64,000 nt of DNA from an uncultured Thalassotalea sp. (GCA_947492575.1 CANLNK010000007.1:1-64000); one strand, 5' to 3'; positions 53,658-62,804 are shown, counted from the first letter of the stretch. The notes: generated by a model not told the origin, from the letters alone. Made by a program: numbers and translations.

Positions 53658-54743
53658 CTAGCAAAGAGAAAAAGAACCGTGTGTGATCTCTACACCATTC
53701 GCAATAACCGCCAATCCGTGCTCCCCCACATAGTATTTTCGTGTTGTAATAGCCTTAAAAGAAAAGGTCTTGGTTACCGACTTTTGCGTTTCATTTACCA
53801 CGCCTTCGGAGATATGAAAAACTTTACGAGCTTGCTTGCCGTTGGCTTTCATAAAGTCTATCGCAAATTCTAGGCGAAGCTTGCCCAGCGGCTGGCTATC
53901 ATTAGAGATAAGATCAAAGCTGAAATTTAGAACCCCTCCCATAGGTACTTTGTTATCAAATTGTAATTCGCTTACTGCCAGATGGTCAGGTGGGCGAAAA
54001 CCGAATAGCGAAAGTGCTTTAGGGTGCCCTTGTTTGAGTAAGGTACGACAGCCGTGTTTAACCACCCAGTCTGTATTTTTAGACTGCCCAAGCCAGGCTT
54101 TTGCGCAGGAGATTACAAAGTCCGGATGATCTTTGGCTATGTCATTAAGATTATTTGCGACACTGCGTCGAACATACAGTTCAGGATCGTCTTTAAGTTG
54201 CTCTAAAATCGGTAAAATAGGCATAGGTTCTTCTTTTAGAGCAGGTAAAGCCATTGCCCAAGGTAATCGTGGGCGTGTGCCTTCACTGGCGCAACGGCGA
54301 ACGTGGTAATTATCAGAATGAGCCCAACGATACATTAGTTTCATCACTGAATCTTGCTCCTTTACAATAAAGGGACGTACAGCAAATTCGCTACTAGAGT
54401 ATCGAGTTAGATGTTCCAATAGGTCAAGAGACTTGGGGTGTTCTAGCCCGTAATGTTCAACAAAATCCGGGAACACCATCGGAGCGATGTCCATTTCCTC
54501 GCCAAAGTCGATAGCGATCTGTCGAATAATATCAAATGCTATGCTCAAGTCGTCAGGCAAATATTGGCGTAAACAGACGCTAATATGACGCATTCTTTGC
54601 TTTAACTCTCTTCCTTCCCAGTCTTCATCAAAAACCAATGTCTGAAAGGCTACATCGTCAAAATCTGCGTAACATGATTTAATGCGAATAACTAACTGTT
54701 GGACAAATTGAGGATTAAATACGTTCTTAAATAGTTCAGCCAA
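53658..54743 (-). CDS. alkC: AlkC-type DNA alkylation repair glycosylase
   Basis: A 361-residue HEAT-like-repeat protein with the AlkC signature RRCASEGTRPRLPWAM and its WAHSDNYHVRRCAS lead-in. AlkD/AlkC proteins remove 3-methyladenine-type lesions from DNA without base flipping. The helical solenoid spans about 1-240; the last ~110 residues (GGVLNFSFDLISNDSQPLGKL to the end) are beta-rich and match the Ig-like domain carried by one AlkC subgroup, which helps DNA binding. Followed on the same strand by nothing close; VOC and DJ-1 genes lie upstream. Confidence 0.88.
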   Translation of the reverse strand: MAELFKNVFNPQFVQQLVIRIKSCYADFDDVAFQTLVFDEDWEGRELKQRMRHISVCLRQYLPDDLSIAFDIIRQIAIDFGEEMDIAPMVFPDFVEHYGLEHPKSLDLLEHLTRYSSSEFAVRPFIVKEQDSVMKLMYRWAHSDNYHVRRCASEGTRPRLPWAMALPALKEEPMPILPILEQLKDDPELYVRRSVANNLNDIAKDHPDFVISCAKAWLGQSKNTDWVVKHGCRTLLKQGHPKALSLFGFRPPDHLAVSELQFDNKVPMGGVLNFSFDLISNDSQPLGKLRLEFAIDFMKANGKQARKVFHISEGVVNETQKSVTKTFSFKAITTRKYYVGEHGLAVIANGVEITHGSFSLC

Positions 54744-54818
54744 GCTAGTGTTCCTATACAGCGTAAAAGGGCCTGATGCGATGAGAAATCTGTTTGTGTT
54801 GCATCTGCAACAAAGTTG

Positions 54819-55235
54819 CTAAGGTGCAGAGTGACATTTGTAAAATTTAAACTCAATTAGGTTCTGTGCAGGATCTTTAATAATGAACTTGCCAGACTCA
54901 CTTTTGCTTCCATCGCTCGACTTAGTGGGGGCTAATACAATCTCAGTACCTAGGCATTGAAGCTTTTTAAATACGGCCCGCCATTCTTCTTTACCTAGAA
55001 TTACGCCAAAATGATCAATCGCTTGAGACGGCACTTTTTCACTTTCTTGATGAATGGTTAATTGGTGCCCATAAAATATAACGTCAATCCAATTACAAGT
55101 GTCTCTGCCTTTCTTGCACTCTAGTACGTCAATGTAAAATGCTTCAGCTTCCCGTGAATTGGGTACTGTGAACGATAAATGGAAAGGATTATTCACTTGA
55201 TGCTCCTCATCTAAAAACCGAAAGTCAAAAAACAA
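54819..55235 (-). CDS. VOC-superfamily (glyoxalase-like) protein
   Basis: A 138-residue vicinal-oxygen-chelate protein. The two beta-alpha-beta-beta-beta modules are visible: NNPFHLSFTVPNSREAEAFYIDVLECKKG and AIDHFGVILGKEEWRAVFKKL, with a closing FIIKDPAQNLIEFKFYK. Metal ligands would be His in HLSF and HFGV and Glu in EFKF, so it may be a metal-dependent lyase, dioxygenase or resistance-like binding protein. It follows the DJ-1 gene by 23 bp on the same strand and is likely co-transcribed. Substrate unknown. Confidence 0.8.
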   Translation of the reverse strand: MFFDFRFLDEEHQVNNPFHLSFTVPNSREAEAFYIDVLECKKGRDTCNWIDVIFYGHQLTIHQESEKVPSQAIDHFGVILGKEEWRAVFKKLQCLGTEIVLAPTKSSDGSKSESGKFIIKDPAQNLIEFKFYKCHSAP

Positions 55236-55258
55236 AAGCCAGCTTGTTTTGGCATGGT

Positions 55259-55903
55259 TTATTGAACTTGGGGGTGATACCAGTCTTTGTTTGGCTGGGG
55301 GATACGCATCATGTGACGTGTCGCCTGAACTGTGCTTCTATCTGTCAGCTTGCCAAGCAATGCTAATGCAACTTCAACAGCGGTGCCTGGCCCCGTTGAT
55401 GTGATGACATTGCCACTTTCAACAATTGGTTTATCAATAAACTTTACCCCCATTTCTTCAAGCTTGGCTTTGTGTTTACCCGTTTGGGAGTGATAGATGG
55501 TTGCTTCTCTACCTGTAAATTCCCCACTTTTGGCAATGCAAGTTGAAGCGACACAAACTGCGGCGATGGGCTTATTCTGTGCAATAAAGTGTTTTACTAC
55601 CTCTATAAACTCGTCCGACAGGGAGTTTTCAAAAAAGCCAGCCCACTCCATTCCACCTGGAATTGCAAGTGCGTCAAAACTATCTAAGTTTAATTGAGCA
55701 ATAGTTGACTCTGTGGTGAGGTTAAAATCGCCAAATGCGCTTTTTACAGAGCCTGAAATTGACGAGCTTGTTAGCTTTATATCGACCGTGTCATGAAAGC
55801 TTGCCCAAGCAAATACATCTGTAAAACAAGAGGTTTCCATTAACTCAAAACCGTCGGCTAATAGCATTAATACATTTTTTCTGTAGATGAGTTCTTGCGG
55901 CAT
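55259..55903 (-). CDS. DJ-1/PfpI-family protein
   Basis: A 214-residue DJ-1/PfpI protein. Glu20 (DGFELMET) and the reactive cysteine Cys117 (AAVCVAST) stand in the usual nucleophile-elbow arrangement; SIPGG-like AIPGGMEWAGF and TSTGPGTAVEVALALL are also typical. Members act as glyoxalase III-type deglycases, chaperones or oxidative-stress sensors. A GNVITSTGPGTA segment is close to ThiJ-like DJ-1 proteins. Upstream neighbour is a hairpin-bounded gap; the VOC gene follows on the same strand and could share its stress-detoxification role. Confidence 0.88.
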   Translation of the reverse strand: MPQELIYRKNVLMLLADGFELMETSCFTDVFAWASFHDTVDIKLTSSSISGSVKSAFGDFNLTTESTIAQLNLDSFDALAIPGGMEWAGFFENSLSDEFIEVVKHFIAQNKPIAAVCVASTCIAKSGEFTGREATIYHSQTGKHKAKLEEMGVKFIDKPIVESGNVITSTGPGTAVEVALALLGKLTDRSTVQATRHMMRIPQPNKDWYHPQVQ

Positions 55904-56072
55904 GATTCTTTCCTTTTTACCCGTAAAAGCAGTATTTCACAGTGTCTATATTGCAGTCACTTAATTTGTGTAAGGGGTTTGTTTGTCGTGCATAAGTAGA
56001 TAAACGAAAGTAGGGAGTAATGACGCAGAATCACTTCCTTGGACCAGACTTATCGCAGCTTCAATGTCATAA

Positions 56073-56106
56073 GAGGTAGATATCGAAACCTTCCGATATC
56101 TACCTC
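56073..56106 (-). terminator. Perfect 13-bp hairpin downstream of the MAPEG gene
   Basis: GAGGTAGATATCG and CGATATCTACCTC pair without mismatch around an eight-base loop. It starts 35 bases beyond the MAPEG stop. The leftward tail is only mildly T-rich (TTATGACATTG) while the rightward one is TGTTGTTTT, so it may act in either direction or as an RNA stabiliser. Confidence 0.6.
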
Positions 56107-56140
56107 TGTTGTTTTGGCTACAGCGAATAACCCACTTCAA

Positions 56141-56530
56141 TTAACCAATAATTGGCGATGCAACCATTACGATGCCTGCGACACCAGCAGCCCATGCAGT
56201 TGTTCTAACCCAAGGAATTCCTAAGGTATAAACAATAGCGTGTGCGACTCGAGCCAAGACAAAAATCTGTGCTCCCAGTGCTGTTGTGTCGTTATTGAGG
56301 TTTGCTAATTCTATTGCTAGTAGAATTGGTGCAAATATGACGATTCCTTCGATTTGATTTTTAATCGCTCTATTTAGGCGGTCATTCCATCCAGACCAAG
56401 GAGCAATATCGTGTTGATTGCCAGCTGCAGTCACTAGACCCAAGGCAAAAATGTTTCGAGTTCCTTGAACTAAGGTGAGCAGTAAAATAATACCACCCGC
56501 CATAGCAAGCATAAATAATTCGGTAGACAT
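56141..56530 (-). CDS. MAPEG-family membrane protein
   Basis: A 129-residue four-helix membrane protein with the MAPEG signature: ELFMLAMAGGIILLLTLVQGTRN, then NRAIKNQIEGIVIFAPILLA and VFVLARVAHAIVYTLGIPWVRT-like segments including ARVAH. MAPEG proteins conjugate glutathione to lipophilic electrophiles or reduce lipid hydroperoxides. The gene follows the GST gene by 40 bp, giving a membrane plus soluble glutathione-transfer pair. The YTLG segment is a usual glutathione contact in the family. Confidence 0.82.
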   Translation of the reverse strand: MSTELFMLAMAGGIILLLTLVQGTRNIFALGLVTAAGNQHDIAPWSGWNDRLNRAIKNQIEGIVIFAPILLAIELANLNNDTTALGAQIFVLARVAHAIVYTLGIPWVRTTAWAAGVAGIVMVASPIIG

Positions 56531-56570
56531 GTTATTTCCTCACTTCGAAAAGGAGTTAGTACGCAGTTTA

Positions 56571-57191
56571 TTATGCTGCTAAACCAACTTTAGTTGTCTT
56601 AAATGGAACGAAGCCGTCTAAAGCTTCAATGTTCTTTAGTAAACGACGAACATTTGTGTACGGCTCTAATGAAATGTCGCCTTCTGGGGCATGTGAAACA
56701 TAACTGTAGATAGCTACATCTGCGATTGAAGGCTTGTTACCCACAAGAAAGTCTTTACCTATCAGCGATGTCTCTAACTTAGTTAGCGCCCGTTCTGCAA
56801 TTTTGTGGGTAAATTCGCGATCAAGATCGGCGTTGAACACATTAATCAATCTTGCTGCCGCTGGTCCAAAAGCAATTTCACCTGCAGCAAGTGATAGGTA
56901 CTTCTGTACTTCAGCTTCATTTACTGGATCTTCTGGCAGAAAAGTCGGTGCATACTTTCGTGCCAGATAGACCAATATGGCATTAGAATCTGCAATTGCA
57001 GTATTGCCATCGACAATTGCAGGCACCTGACCCGCAGGGTTAATTGATAGGTAAGGTGGTTTCTTATGCTCGCCATTTGCTAGATCTAAATCGACAACTT
57101 CATATGCGATTCCTGCTAGGCTGGCGAATAAGATCACTCGGTGAGAGTGACCAGATAAAGGGAAACTATAAATTTTAAGTGCGTTTGACAT
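56571..57191 (-). CDS. Glutathione S-transferase
   Basis: A 206-residue soluble GST. I start it at the ATG at 57191 (MSNALKIYSFPLSGHSHRV): GAGGA precedes by seven bases, while a longer reading has no site. The thioredoxin-like N-domain has the G-site Ser/His region (PLSGHSHRV), PAIVDGNTAIADSNAILVYLA with the ESxAI-like glutathione-binding motif, and an all-helical C-domain follows (FLVGNKPSIADVAIYSYV). It belongs to the bacterial beta/nu-like group. A 64-bp element at 57251-57314, shared with the NAT gene, starts 59 bp upstream. Confidence 0.9.
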   Translation of the reverse strand: MSNALKIYSFPLSGHSHRVILFASLAGIAYEVVDLDLANGEHKKPPYLSINPAGQVPAIVDGNTAIADSNAILVYLARKYAPTFLPEDPVNEAEVQKYLSLAAGEIAFGPAAARLINVFNADLDREFTHKIAERALTKLETSLIGKDFLVGNKPSIADVAIYSYVSHAPEGDISLEPYTNVRRLLKNIEALDGFVPFKTTKVGLAA

Positions 57192-57250
57192 GGTAAGTCC
57201 TCGTAGTATTTCGTTAATCAAAAATGAAATTTTGCTAGCGAGGTAAATAG

Positions 57251-57314
57251 TAGATTAACCATGTTTAAATGATAATATGCTTGATTATGGAATGACTGTG
57301 TATGATTTGTTCAT
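57251..57314 (-). promoter_or_regulatory. Shared 64-bp promoter element, copy A (GST)
   Basis: This matches the sequence at 58990-59053 at 46 of 64 positions without gaps, including TAGATTAAC, AAATGATAATAT and GAATGACTGTG. It lies 59 bp upstream of the GST start; copy B is 60 bp upstream of the NAT start in the same orientation to the gene. Likely a LysR operator region. Confidence 0.7.
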
Positions 57315-57453
57315 AGAAGTATACTTGCATGATATAGGATAACTTAGCATCTGCGGTTTATGTTTTATTTATATCGATAGGTTATTATTTGTTCTTCTAT
57401 ATCTCTGAATATAAAGCTTTTTCTTAGCTTATGAATATTTGTGGGTATACTCG

Positions 57454-58005
57454 ATGACTATTAATTTCCAACCCCTAACTAAACATGATGTTAATTACGC
57501 GAAAGCCATAGGCCTATCTTTTGAAGCTTTTCCAAAAGTTCAACGCTTACCGCCTTGGATTGTTAAATATAGAATGAGAAACGGCAAAGCTGGTTTTCAT
57601 GCCCTTTACGACCGAGACACATGGGTTGGGTTTATCTATCTTAAAGAGTTCAAAGATATTGTCTTCGTGAAGTTTTTTGCTATCTCTGAACAGCGTTGTT
57701 CCGGTGGTTACGGAAGTAAGGTCATAGATTCAATGAAAGGTAAGTACGCCAAGCAAAGAATTGTTCTTAATATTGAAGAGCTTGATGATACGGCGGACAA
57801 TTATCAGCAGAGAATTAAGCGTAAAGCTTTTTATGAAAAGAACGATTTTTCCTCTACTGTCTACATGGTGAAAGAGCCAGCAGAAAGGCAGGAGATGCTT
57901 ATACGTGGTGGGAGCATATCTAAAGAAGAGATAGACGATATGTACAAGCATTTTTTGGGTAATATTTTGTATTCTTTGCTTAAGCCTGAAGTAATAGAAA
58001 TTTAA
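57454..58005 (+). CDS. GNAT-type acetyltransferase-like protein
   Basis: A 183-residue protein with a GNAT-like fold: an early helix (DVNYAKAIGLSFEAFPK), strands WVGFIYLKEFKD and VFVKFFAISEQRCSGGYGSKVI, where RCSGGYGSK is the acetyl-CoA pyrophosphate loop (R-x-x-G-x-G). A YEKNDF segment matches the C-terminal strand. The start at ATG 57454 is chosen over a TTG five codons earlier; neither has a clear ribosome site. Substrate unknown; between the GST promoter element and the convergent NAT gene. Confidence 0.78.
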   Translation: MTINFQPLTKHDVNYAKAIGLSFEAFPKVQRLPPWIVKYRMRNGKAGFHALYDRDTWVGFIYLKEFKDIVFVKFFAISEQRCSGGYGSKVIDSMKGKYAKQRIVLNIEELDDTADNYQQRIKRKAFYEKNDFSSTVYMVKEPAERQEMLIRGGSISKEEIDDMYKHFLGNILYSLLKPEVIEI

Positions 58006-58107
58006 ACACACTACTTATTTAAACAGCTAAACGTTATTGCACCAAGTAATGGAAATAGAATGAAATGATGGGGCTGAATATACCGCTGTAGTAGCCTGAA
58101 TAGGGAA

Positions 58108-58929
58108 CTAACATTCGTTTCTTGAAAATAAGATAAAGCGCTCAACATCTGAGAAATCTAGCTCTAAATCAAACCTGTCTTTTAGAACTGCTAACCATTC
58201 TTCCTGTGTTAGTATTTCTGTGCTTTCCACGGTGTTGATGCCTACACGCCTCGTCAGTTTATTTTCAAATAAGCCCATTCGGCCGTTTTCGGTAAATATG
58301 CCGACAAATCTATGATGATAAAAATGAGAGGATTTACTCTTTGACATGTAAAAACTGGCTATCTCAATGTCATCGTAGCTAATGTCGATATCTTCGAAAC
58401 TGTATTGGTTCTCCCATAGACCATCCACTTTTCGTTGCACCATGTATTCGTTAGGTTGTGTATTGATGACTCGAACGACTCCATCACCATCTTCTATTTC
58501 TTGGCTAGAGTGGATGTCCAATGGCACTCTTGGTGCAAGTGCGCCAAAACCAACGTCGGTGAGGTAGGTTTTCCCCTCTAATCTCAGTAGGTGAGCCAAG
58601 TGATTACGAGGAGGCATTTGCATAGGGTTTCGGAGCCAAACTCTCCCCATTACCGATTTTGGTTCGAAGCCCAGCGAGCGAAGCAGTGACGCGAATAGCA
58701 AGTTTAATTCAAAGCAATACCCGCCTCTTTTTCCTTCAATAATTTTGCGAAATAAATGATCTGGCGACAAAATGATGTCTCTACCAACAACTACATCTAG
58801 GTTTTCAAAAGGAATGCGCTTGATATGTTGTTCTTGCAGTGCTTTAAGCCCGGCAAATGTTACGTCTACTTCACTTAACTGAAGTGTTTTAAAGTACGCT
58901 TGTCTTTGCTTGTTATTCATTTTATCCAT
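58108..58929 (-). CDS. nat: Arylamine N-acetyltransferase
   Basis: A 273-residue enzyme transferring acetyl from acetyl-CoA to aromatic amines and hydrazines. The catalytic triad is visible at standard spacing: C72 (RGGYCFE), H110 (RNHLAHL) and D125 (LTDVGFG). N-terminal residues IKRIPFENLDVVVGR are also diagnostic. Length is typical. It is divergent from the second LysR gene; the shared 64-bp element lies in the gap, so NAT and GST probably answer to the same signal. Confidence 0.93.
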   Translation of the reverse strand: MDKMNNKQRQAYFKTLQLSEVDVTFAGLKALQEQHIKRIPFENLDVVVGRDIILSPDHLFRKIIEGKRGGYCFELNLLFASLLRSLGFEPKSVMGRVWLRNPMQMPPRNHLAHLLRLEGKTYLTDVGFGALAPRVPLDIHSSQEIEDGDGVVRVINTQPNEYMVQRKVDGLWENQYSFEDIDISYDDIEIASFYMSKSKSSHFYHHRFVGIFTENGRMGLFENKLTRRVGINTVESTEILTQEEWLAVLKDRFDLELDFSDVERFILFSRNEC

Positions 58930-58989
58930 CGATATTTATTCTGCGTTATAGCCATAATTGAGTTGTAAAAATCTATTCAGGGTATAGAT

Positions 58990-59053
58990 TAGATTAACTA
59001 TATCAAAATGATAATATAGAGTTTTATAGAATGACTGTGAACATACCGTTCAT
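58990..59053. promoter_or_regulatory. Shared 64-bp promoter element, copy B (NAT / LysR)
   Basis: The counterpart of 57251-57314, 72% identical without gaps, between the leftward NAT gene and the rightward LysR gene. ATATC-AAAATGATAAT near its centre has the T-N11-A look of LysR boxes. It likely serves autoregulation and NAT control. Confidence 0.7.
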
Positions 59054-59065
59054 AAGGAGAAATTC

Positions 59066-59962
59066 ATGGATACGTTAACCGGAATGGAAACCTTTATTGC
59101 TGTTGCTAAACAAAAGTCCTTTACAGGAGGGGCTAAAGTGCTGGGAATTAGCACTAAGTTAGCAAGCAAATATGTAGCGCAGTTAGAGTCTAAATTAGGA
59201 GCGCAGTTACTCAACCGAACGACCAGAAGTGTCACCGTGACTGAGTTGGGAAGTGTCTATTTTGACCGTTGTGTCGCCATTTTAGATCAATACAGTGAGT
59301 TAGAGGGGGTCATTCAAACTAAGCAATCTGAGTTAGCTGGGCCAATCAGAATTGCTGCGCCAACCTCGTTTGGTAGTAATGAGTTGGTTAAGGCCTTAGA
59401 TTTATTCAAAAAAAACAACCCGCGAGTATCTATCGATTTGCAGCTGTCTGATCAGCGTGTTTCGCTGGTAGAAGATGGTTTTGATTTGGCAATTCGCTTT
59501 GGCGAATTAGAGGACTCAAGCTTAATTGCCAGAAAACTACTTGATATGAGTGTTGTTGTATTTTCTTCCCCTGAGTACCTCAACCGTATGGGCGTGCCGA
59601 AGCACCCAGATGCTCTCTCTACACACGACTGCCTTATTTTCAGTTCGTCAGTCGATCCCATGCATTGGAAATTTAAGCAGGGGAGAACGATGTTTGCTGT
59701 GCCAATTAAAGGCTCATTTAGATCAAATTCGCCTGAAGCGATTGTTAATATGGTGCTCAGTGGTGTAGGTATAGGCAGAGTACCGATTTATTTGGTGAAA
59801 GATTATATTGAACGTGGAGAGGTTAATGTTCTCTTTGAGAATATGCAAACCGGCGACTTTTCACTGAATGCCATTTACCCTCCAAACAGGCATTTAACTT
59901 CTCGTATCCGATCAATTATCGATCATTTAGTTGACTATTTTAAACATCACCCCTATGGATAG
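59066..59962 (+). CDS. LysR-family regulator (CrgA/DmlR-like), probable GST/NAT controller
   Basis: A 298-residue regulator starting at ATG 59066 after AAGGAG. The HTH reads SFTGGAKVLGISTKLASKYVAQL and continues LLNRTTRSVTVTELG; the ligand domain has LAIRFGELEDSSLIARKL, typical of the CrgA/DmlR group that responds to small aromatic or electrophilic ligands. It is divergent from the NAT gene across the shared element. The same element precedes the GST gene 1.7 kb away, arguing for a small regulon. Confidence 0.9.
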   Translation: MDTLTGMETFIAVAKQKSFTGGAKVLGISTKLASKYVAQLESKLGAQLLNRTTRSVTVTELGSVYFDRCVAILDQYSELEGVIQTKQSELAGPIRIAAPTSFGSNELVKALDLFKKNNPRVSIDLQLSDQRVSLVEDGFDLAIRFGELEDSSLIARKLLDMSVVVFSSPEYLNRMGVPKHPDALSTHDCLIFSSSVDPMHWKFKQGRTMFAVPIKGSFRSNSPEAIVNMVLSGVGIGRVPIYLVKDYIERGEVNVLFENMQTGDFSLNAIYPPNRHLTSRIRSIIDHLVDYFKHHPYG

Positions 59963-60268
59963 CGTTGGTGAATTTCAGCCTAACGACCTATTTTAAATAG
60001 CTTTTACATGTTATCGGTAGCCTATTTTAAAGGCTGCTTATCACGTTGTATTTGCGTCTGTGTATTACAAAGAATACTGCCTCTAGCTAACACTAAAAAA
60101 TAATATTTAGCTCTATTGCTACGAAAATCGTATTGAACTCATGTTTACATGTTGCTACGATATTCGTATCGGCGATGTATTCGTCAGTGCTGAATTTGTT
60201 GAATAGCTGCTAATACGAGCCTAGCTCGTTGGGCTGATTTCCCTCTCATAGTTTTAGGATGCTTAGTG
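59963..60268. promoter_or_regulatory. 306-bp region with paired TACGA-N3-TCGTA operators
   Basis: Two 13-bp palindromes, TACGAAAATCGTA at 60120-60132 and TACGATATTCGTA at 60156-60168, are each preceded by TTGC and lie 36 bp apart. They stand before the double CoA-transferase gene. The HxlR regulator at 62805 is the nearest candidate binder. A weak AGCCT/AGGCT hairpin (about 60018-60034) follows the LysR stop. No gene here. Confidence 0.6.
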
Positions 60269-62728
60269 ATGTTAGATATTCCCCTTAAGAATACCAAAGT
60301 TGTCGACTTTGGTTGTTATTATGCAGGGCCTTTGACGGGCATGCTGTTGGCTGATCAAGGAGCTGAAGTGATAGCGGTTGAGCCTATCGATGGGCCTATC
60401 TTTAAACACTCCGCTAATAAAATTCTCGGCAGAAATAAATCTCACTTACGCGTTAACTTGAAAGATGCCTATGAGCTTCAATCGGTTAAGCAATTAATTC
60501 GAACTGCTGATATTTTAATAGAGAACTTTAGTCCTAGTGTGATGCAAAAATTAGGACTTGGTGTTGATGATGTAATCGCGATAAACCCAAATATCATTTA
60601 TGTATCACTACCGGGTTTTTCTGATGAAAGCGCATTGGAAAAAGGGCAAAAAGCCTATGAGGGGGTGATTGCTGCTGCCATGGGGCACTATACCGATGTT
60701 CATGCAATTCGACAGGTATTTGGTCTAGATCCTGTGTTCACGGGCTTACCACTATCATCTGTGTACGCTGGTGTGCATGCCGCAACCGCAGCAATATTGG
60801 CTTTGCGGGAGGTTAAACAAGGTAGAAAAGTAGGACCTATTAAAGTTCCGTTAGATGCAGCTAGCTTATCAGCTATGACCAGCATGTTTCTCAAGGTCAG
60901 TCGGCAGCCAGAACGATTTAAAACACCAAGGTTGCCAAACGCGATAGAATATTTAGCGTTACCACTGTTAAAGAGGTGGGCTAAAACAGGTAGTTATGCA
61001 CAACAGAAGATACTTGCTATTACGCGTAAAGCTTACCCTGCTTTCATGGATAGCTACACATGCAAGGATGGACGTTTACTTTATATTTTTGCAATTGATA
61101 ACATCAAGCTCGTCGAAAAAACGCTGCAGACACTAAATCTATACGATGAATTGTCCCGCAGTGGCTTGACTATTCTAGATCCCTATTCTAGTGGAGACAT
61201 GCCGGATAATTTGGCTGAAACGAGTAATTTGAGCCGTTTTTGGCAGTCAAAGATTAAACAGAAAGTTGCTGCTGTGTTAAAGCAACATCCAGCCAAATAT
61301 TGGGAGCTAAAACTGAGAAATAATGGGGTAGCTTGCGCTGTTCAACGTACGACAACAGAGTGGCTTTCATTAGACGAACTAAAAGAAGCGGGCATCGTTG
61401 TCAATGTGCCATATCAACAAGGAGAAGTATCGCTTCAACCTGGGCTTCAAACATGGCTATCGGGAACGAAAACGTCACTAATCCAGCCGATTCCAGCTAA
61501 GTATATAGCATTGAAGGACATTGCCGAGCAAGAAATTAACAACCTTAGCTTACTTGGAAGTGCCGACTCTCCCGCTACTTGGCTTAAGGGGCTTACTGTT
61601 ATTGATATGAGTTCAATGGTAGCTGGTCCAGTATCAGCTAGAGCGCTGGCAGAATACGGCGCAGAGGTAATAAAGGTAGAATCGCCGAGTCCCAATCATG
61701 GACCGAGAATGACGTGCTGGTATGGTATGGACGTGAATCAGGGTAAACAAAGCTTATTGATAGATTTGAAAACGAAACAGGGGCAGCAGGTAATTAATAA
61801 GCTTTTAAGTCGCGCTGATATATTAATTTCAAACCAACCTGAATCGGCAATGACAGCATTTAATTTGTCGGAAGCGAGAATCCGTAGGGATTTTCCTAAA
61901 TTAATTTATTCTCGATTAGGTGCCTACAATGGCCCTAAAACCGGACCATGGTCAAATGTTAATGGCTACGACCCTGTTTTACAGGCAGCTTCTGGGATTA
62001 TGGTACGTTTTGGTAGTAGGGCTCGGCCAGAGTTGCATGCCATTGCTTCATGCGTAGATGCGCTTACAGGTTATTCGGCAATGCTAGGAACAGCATTAGC
62101 GCTATATCGAAAAGATAACTTAAAGGACGGAAGTACAGTCAATACATCGTTATCTGCGGCTGCGACACTCATTCAATTACCTTATTGTCATGGCGAAGAT
62201 GATAGCTTGACCCAAGTAGATGGCCAGTTGCTAAAAGGCGAGCATACCTTATATCGACTGTATAAGACGAAAGAGAACTGGGTATTCGTCGCTGGTGATT
62301 TAAATCAACTAGGTGCAGTAATGGCTCATTTTTCAATCAAGGTAAATCGAGTTGCTAACGCACGGACATTATTGGAAGACAAGTTACGGACGTTATCAAC
62401 ATCAGTCTGTATTGAAAGATTTAAGGGGCTAGGTATTACTGCGCTGAGGGTAGAAAATATAGATAGCTTGAGAGCCAAATTCAGTGCTAATGATGGGGAT
62501 AATTCCCTTATGATGGATAAACATTACTCGAAAGAACTAGGTGATGTTTATTTTGCACCAGCACAGCAGGTACAGACATTGAAAGGCGGGTTAAGGAATT
62601 TAGGGCTTGCTGAGCAAGTTGGTCATAGTAGTGCTGATATCCTAGAAACACTTGGTTTTGATAGTAAATTATTGTTCACAAATAAAATTGCTGCACAAAA
62701 TTTGTCGAAGGAATATCTTCCTTCATAG
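60269..62728 (+). CDS. Tandem double type III CoA-transferase (CaiB/BaiF) protein
   Basis: An 819-residue fusion of two CoA-transferase family III domains (about 8-400 and 440-800). The start at ATG 60269 has AGGA nine bases upstream; GTG one codon earlier is possible. Domain 2 retains the active-site aspartate (D598, in ASCVDALTGYSA). In domain 1 the aligned position is a serine (S165, LPLSSVYAGVH), so that half is probably non-catalytic. Family III enzymes move CoA between carboxylic acids; known fused relatives are rare, and the substrate is unknown. An HxlR gene follows 76 bp later. Confidence 0.85.
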   Translation: MLDIPLKNTKVVDFGCYYAGPLTGMLLADQGAEVIAVEPIDGPIFKHSANKILGRNKSHLRVNLKDAYELQSVKQLIRTADILIENFSPSVMQKLGLGVDDVIAINPNIIYVSLPGFSDESALEKGQKAYEGVIAAAMGHYTDVHAIRQVFGLDPVFTGLPLSSVYAGVHAATAAILALREVKQGRKVGPIKVPLDAASLSAMTSMFLKVSRQPERFKTPRLPNAIEYLALPLLKRWAKTGSYAQQKILAITRKAYPAFMDSYTCKDGRLLYIFAIDNIKLVEKTLQTLNLYDELSRSGLTILDPYSSGDMPDNLAETSNLSRFWQSKIKQKVAAVLKQHPAKYWELKLRNNGVACAVQRTTTEWLSLDELKEAGIVVNVPYQQGEVSLQPGLQTWLSGTKTSLIQPIPAKYIALKDIAEQEINNLSLLGSADSPATWLKGLTVIDMSSMVAGPVSARALAEYGAEVIKVESPSPNHGPRMTCWYGMDVNQGKQSLLIDLKTKQGQQVINKLLSRADILISNQPESAMTAFNLSEARIRRDFPKLIYSRLGAYNGPKTGPWSNVNGYDPVLQAASGIMVRFGSRARPELHAIASCVDALTGYSAMLGTALALYRKDNLKDGSTVNTSLSAAATLIQLPYCHGEDDSLTQVDGQLLKGEHTLYRLYKTKENWVFVAGDLNQLGAVMAHFSIKVNRVANARTLLEDKLRTLSTSVCIERFKGLGITALRVENIDSLRAKFSANDGDNSLMMDKHYSKELGDVYFAPAQQVQTLKGGLRNLGLAEQVGHSSADILETLGFDSKLLFTNKIAAQNLSKEYLPS

Positions 62729-62804
62729 AGTTGTATCAATAGTGACATTAGCGGAAAATAATGGGTTTATTAAACTATTTTTATTCAATGTTCGGTAGTT
62801 CATT

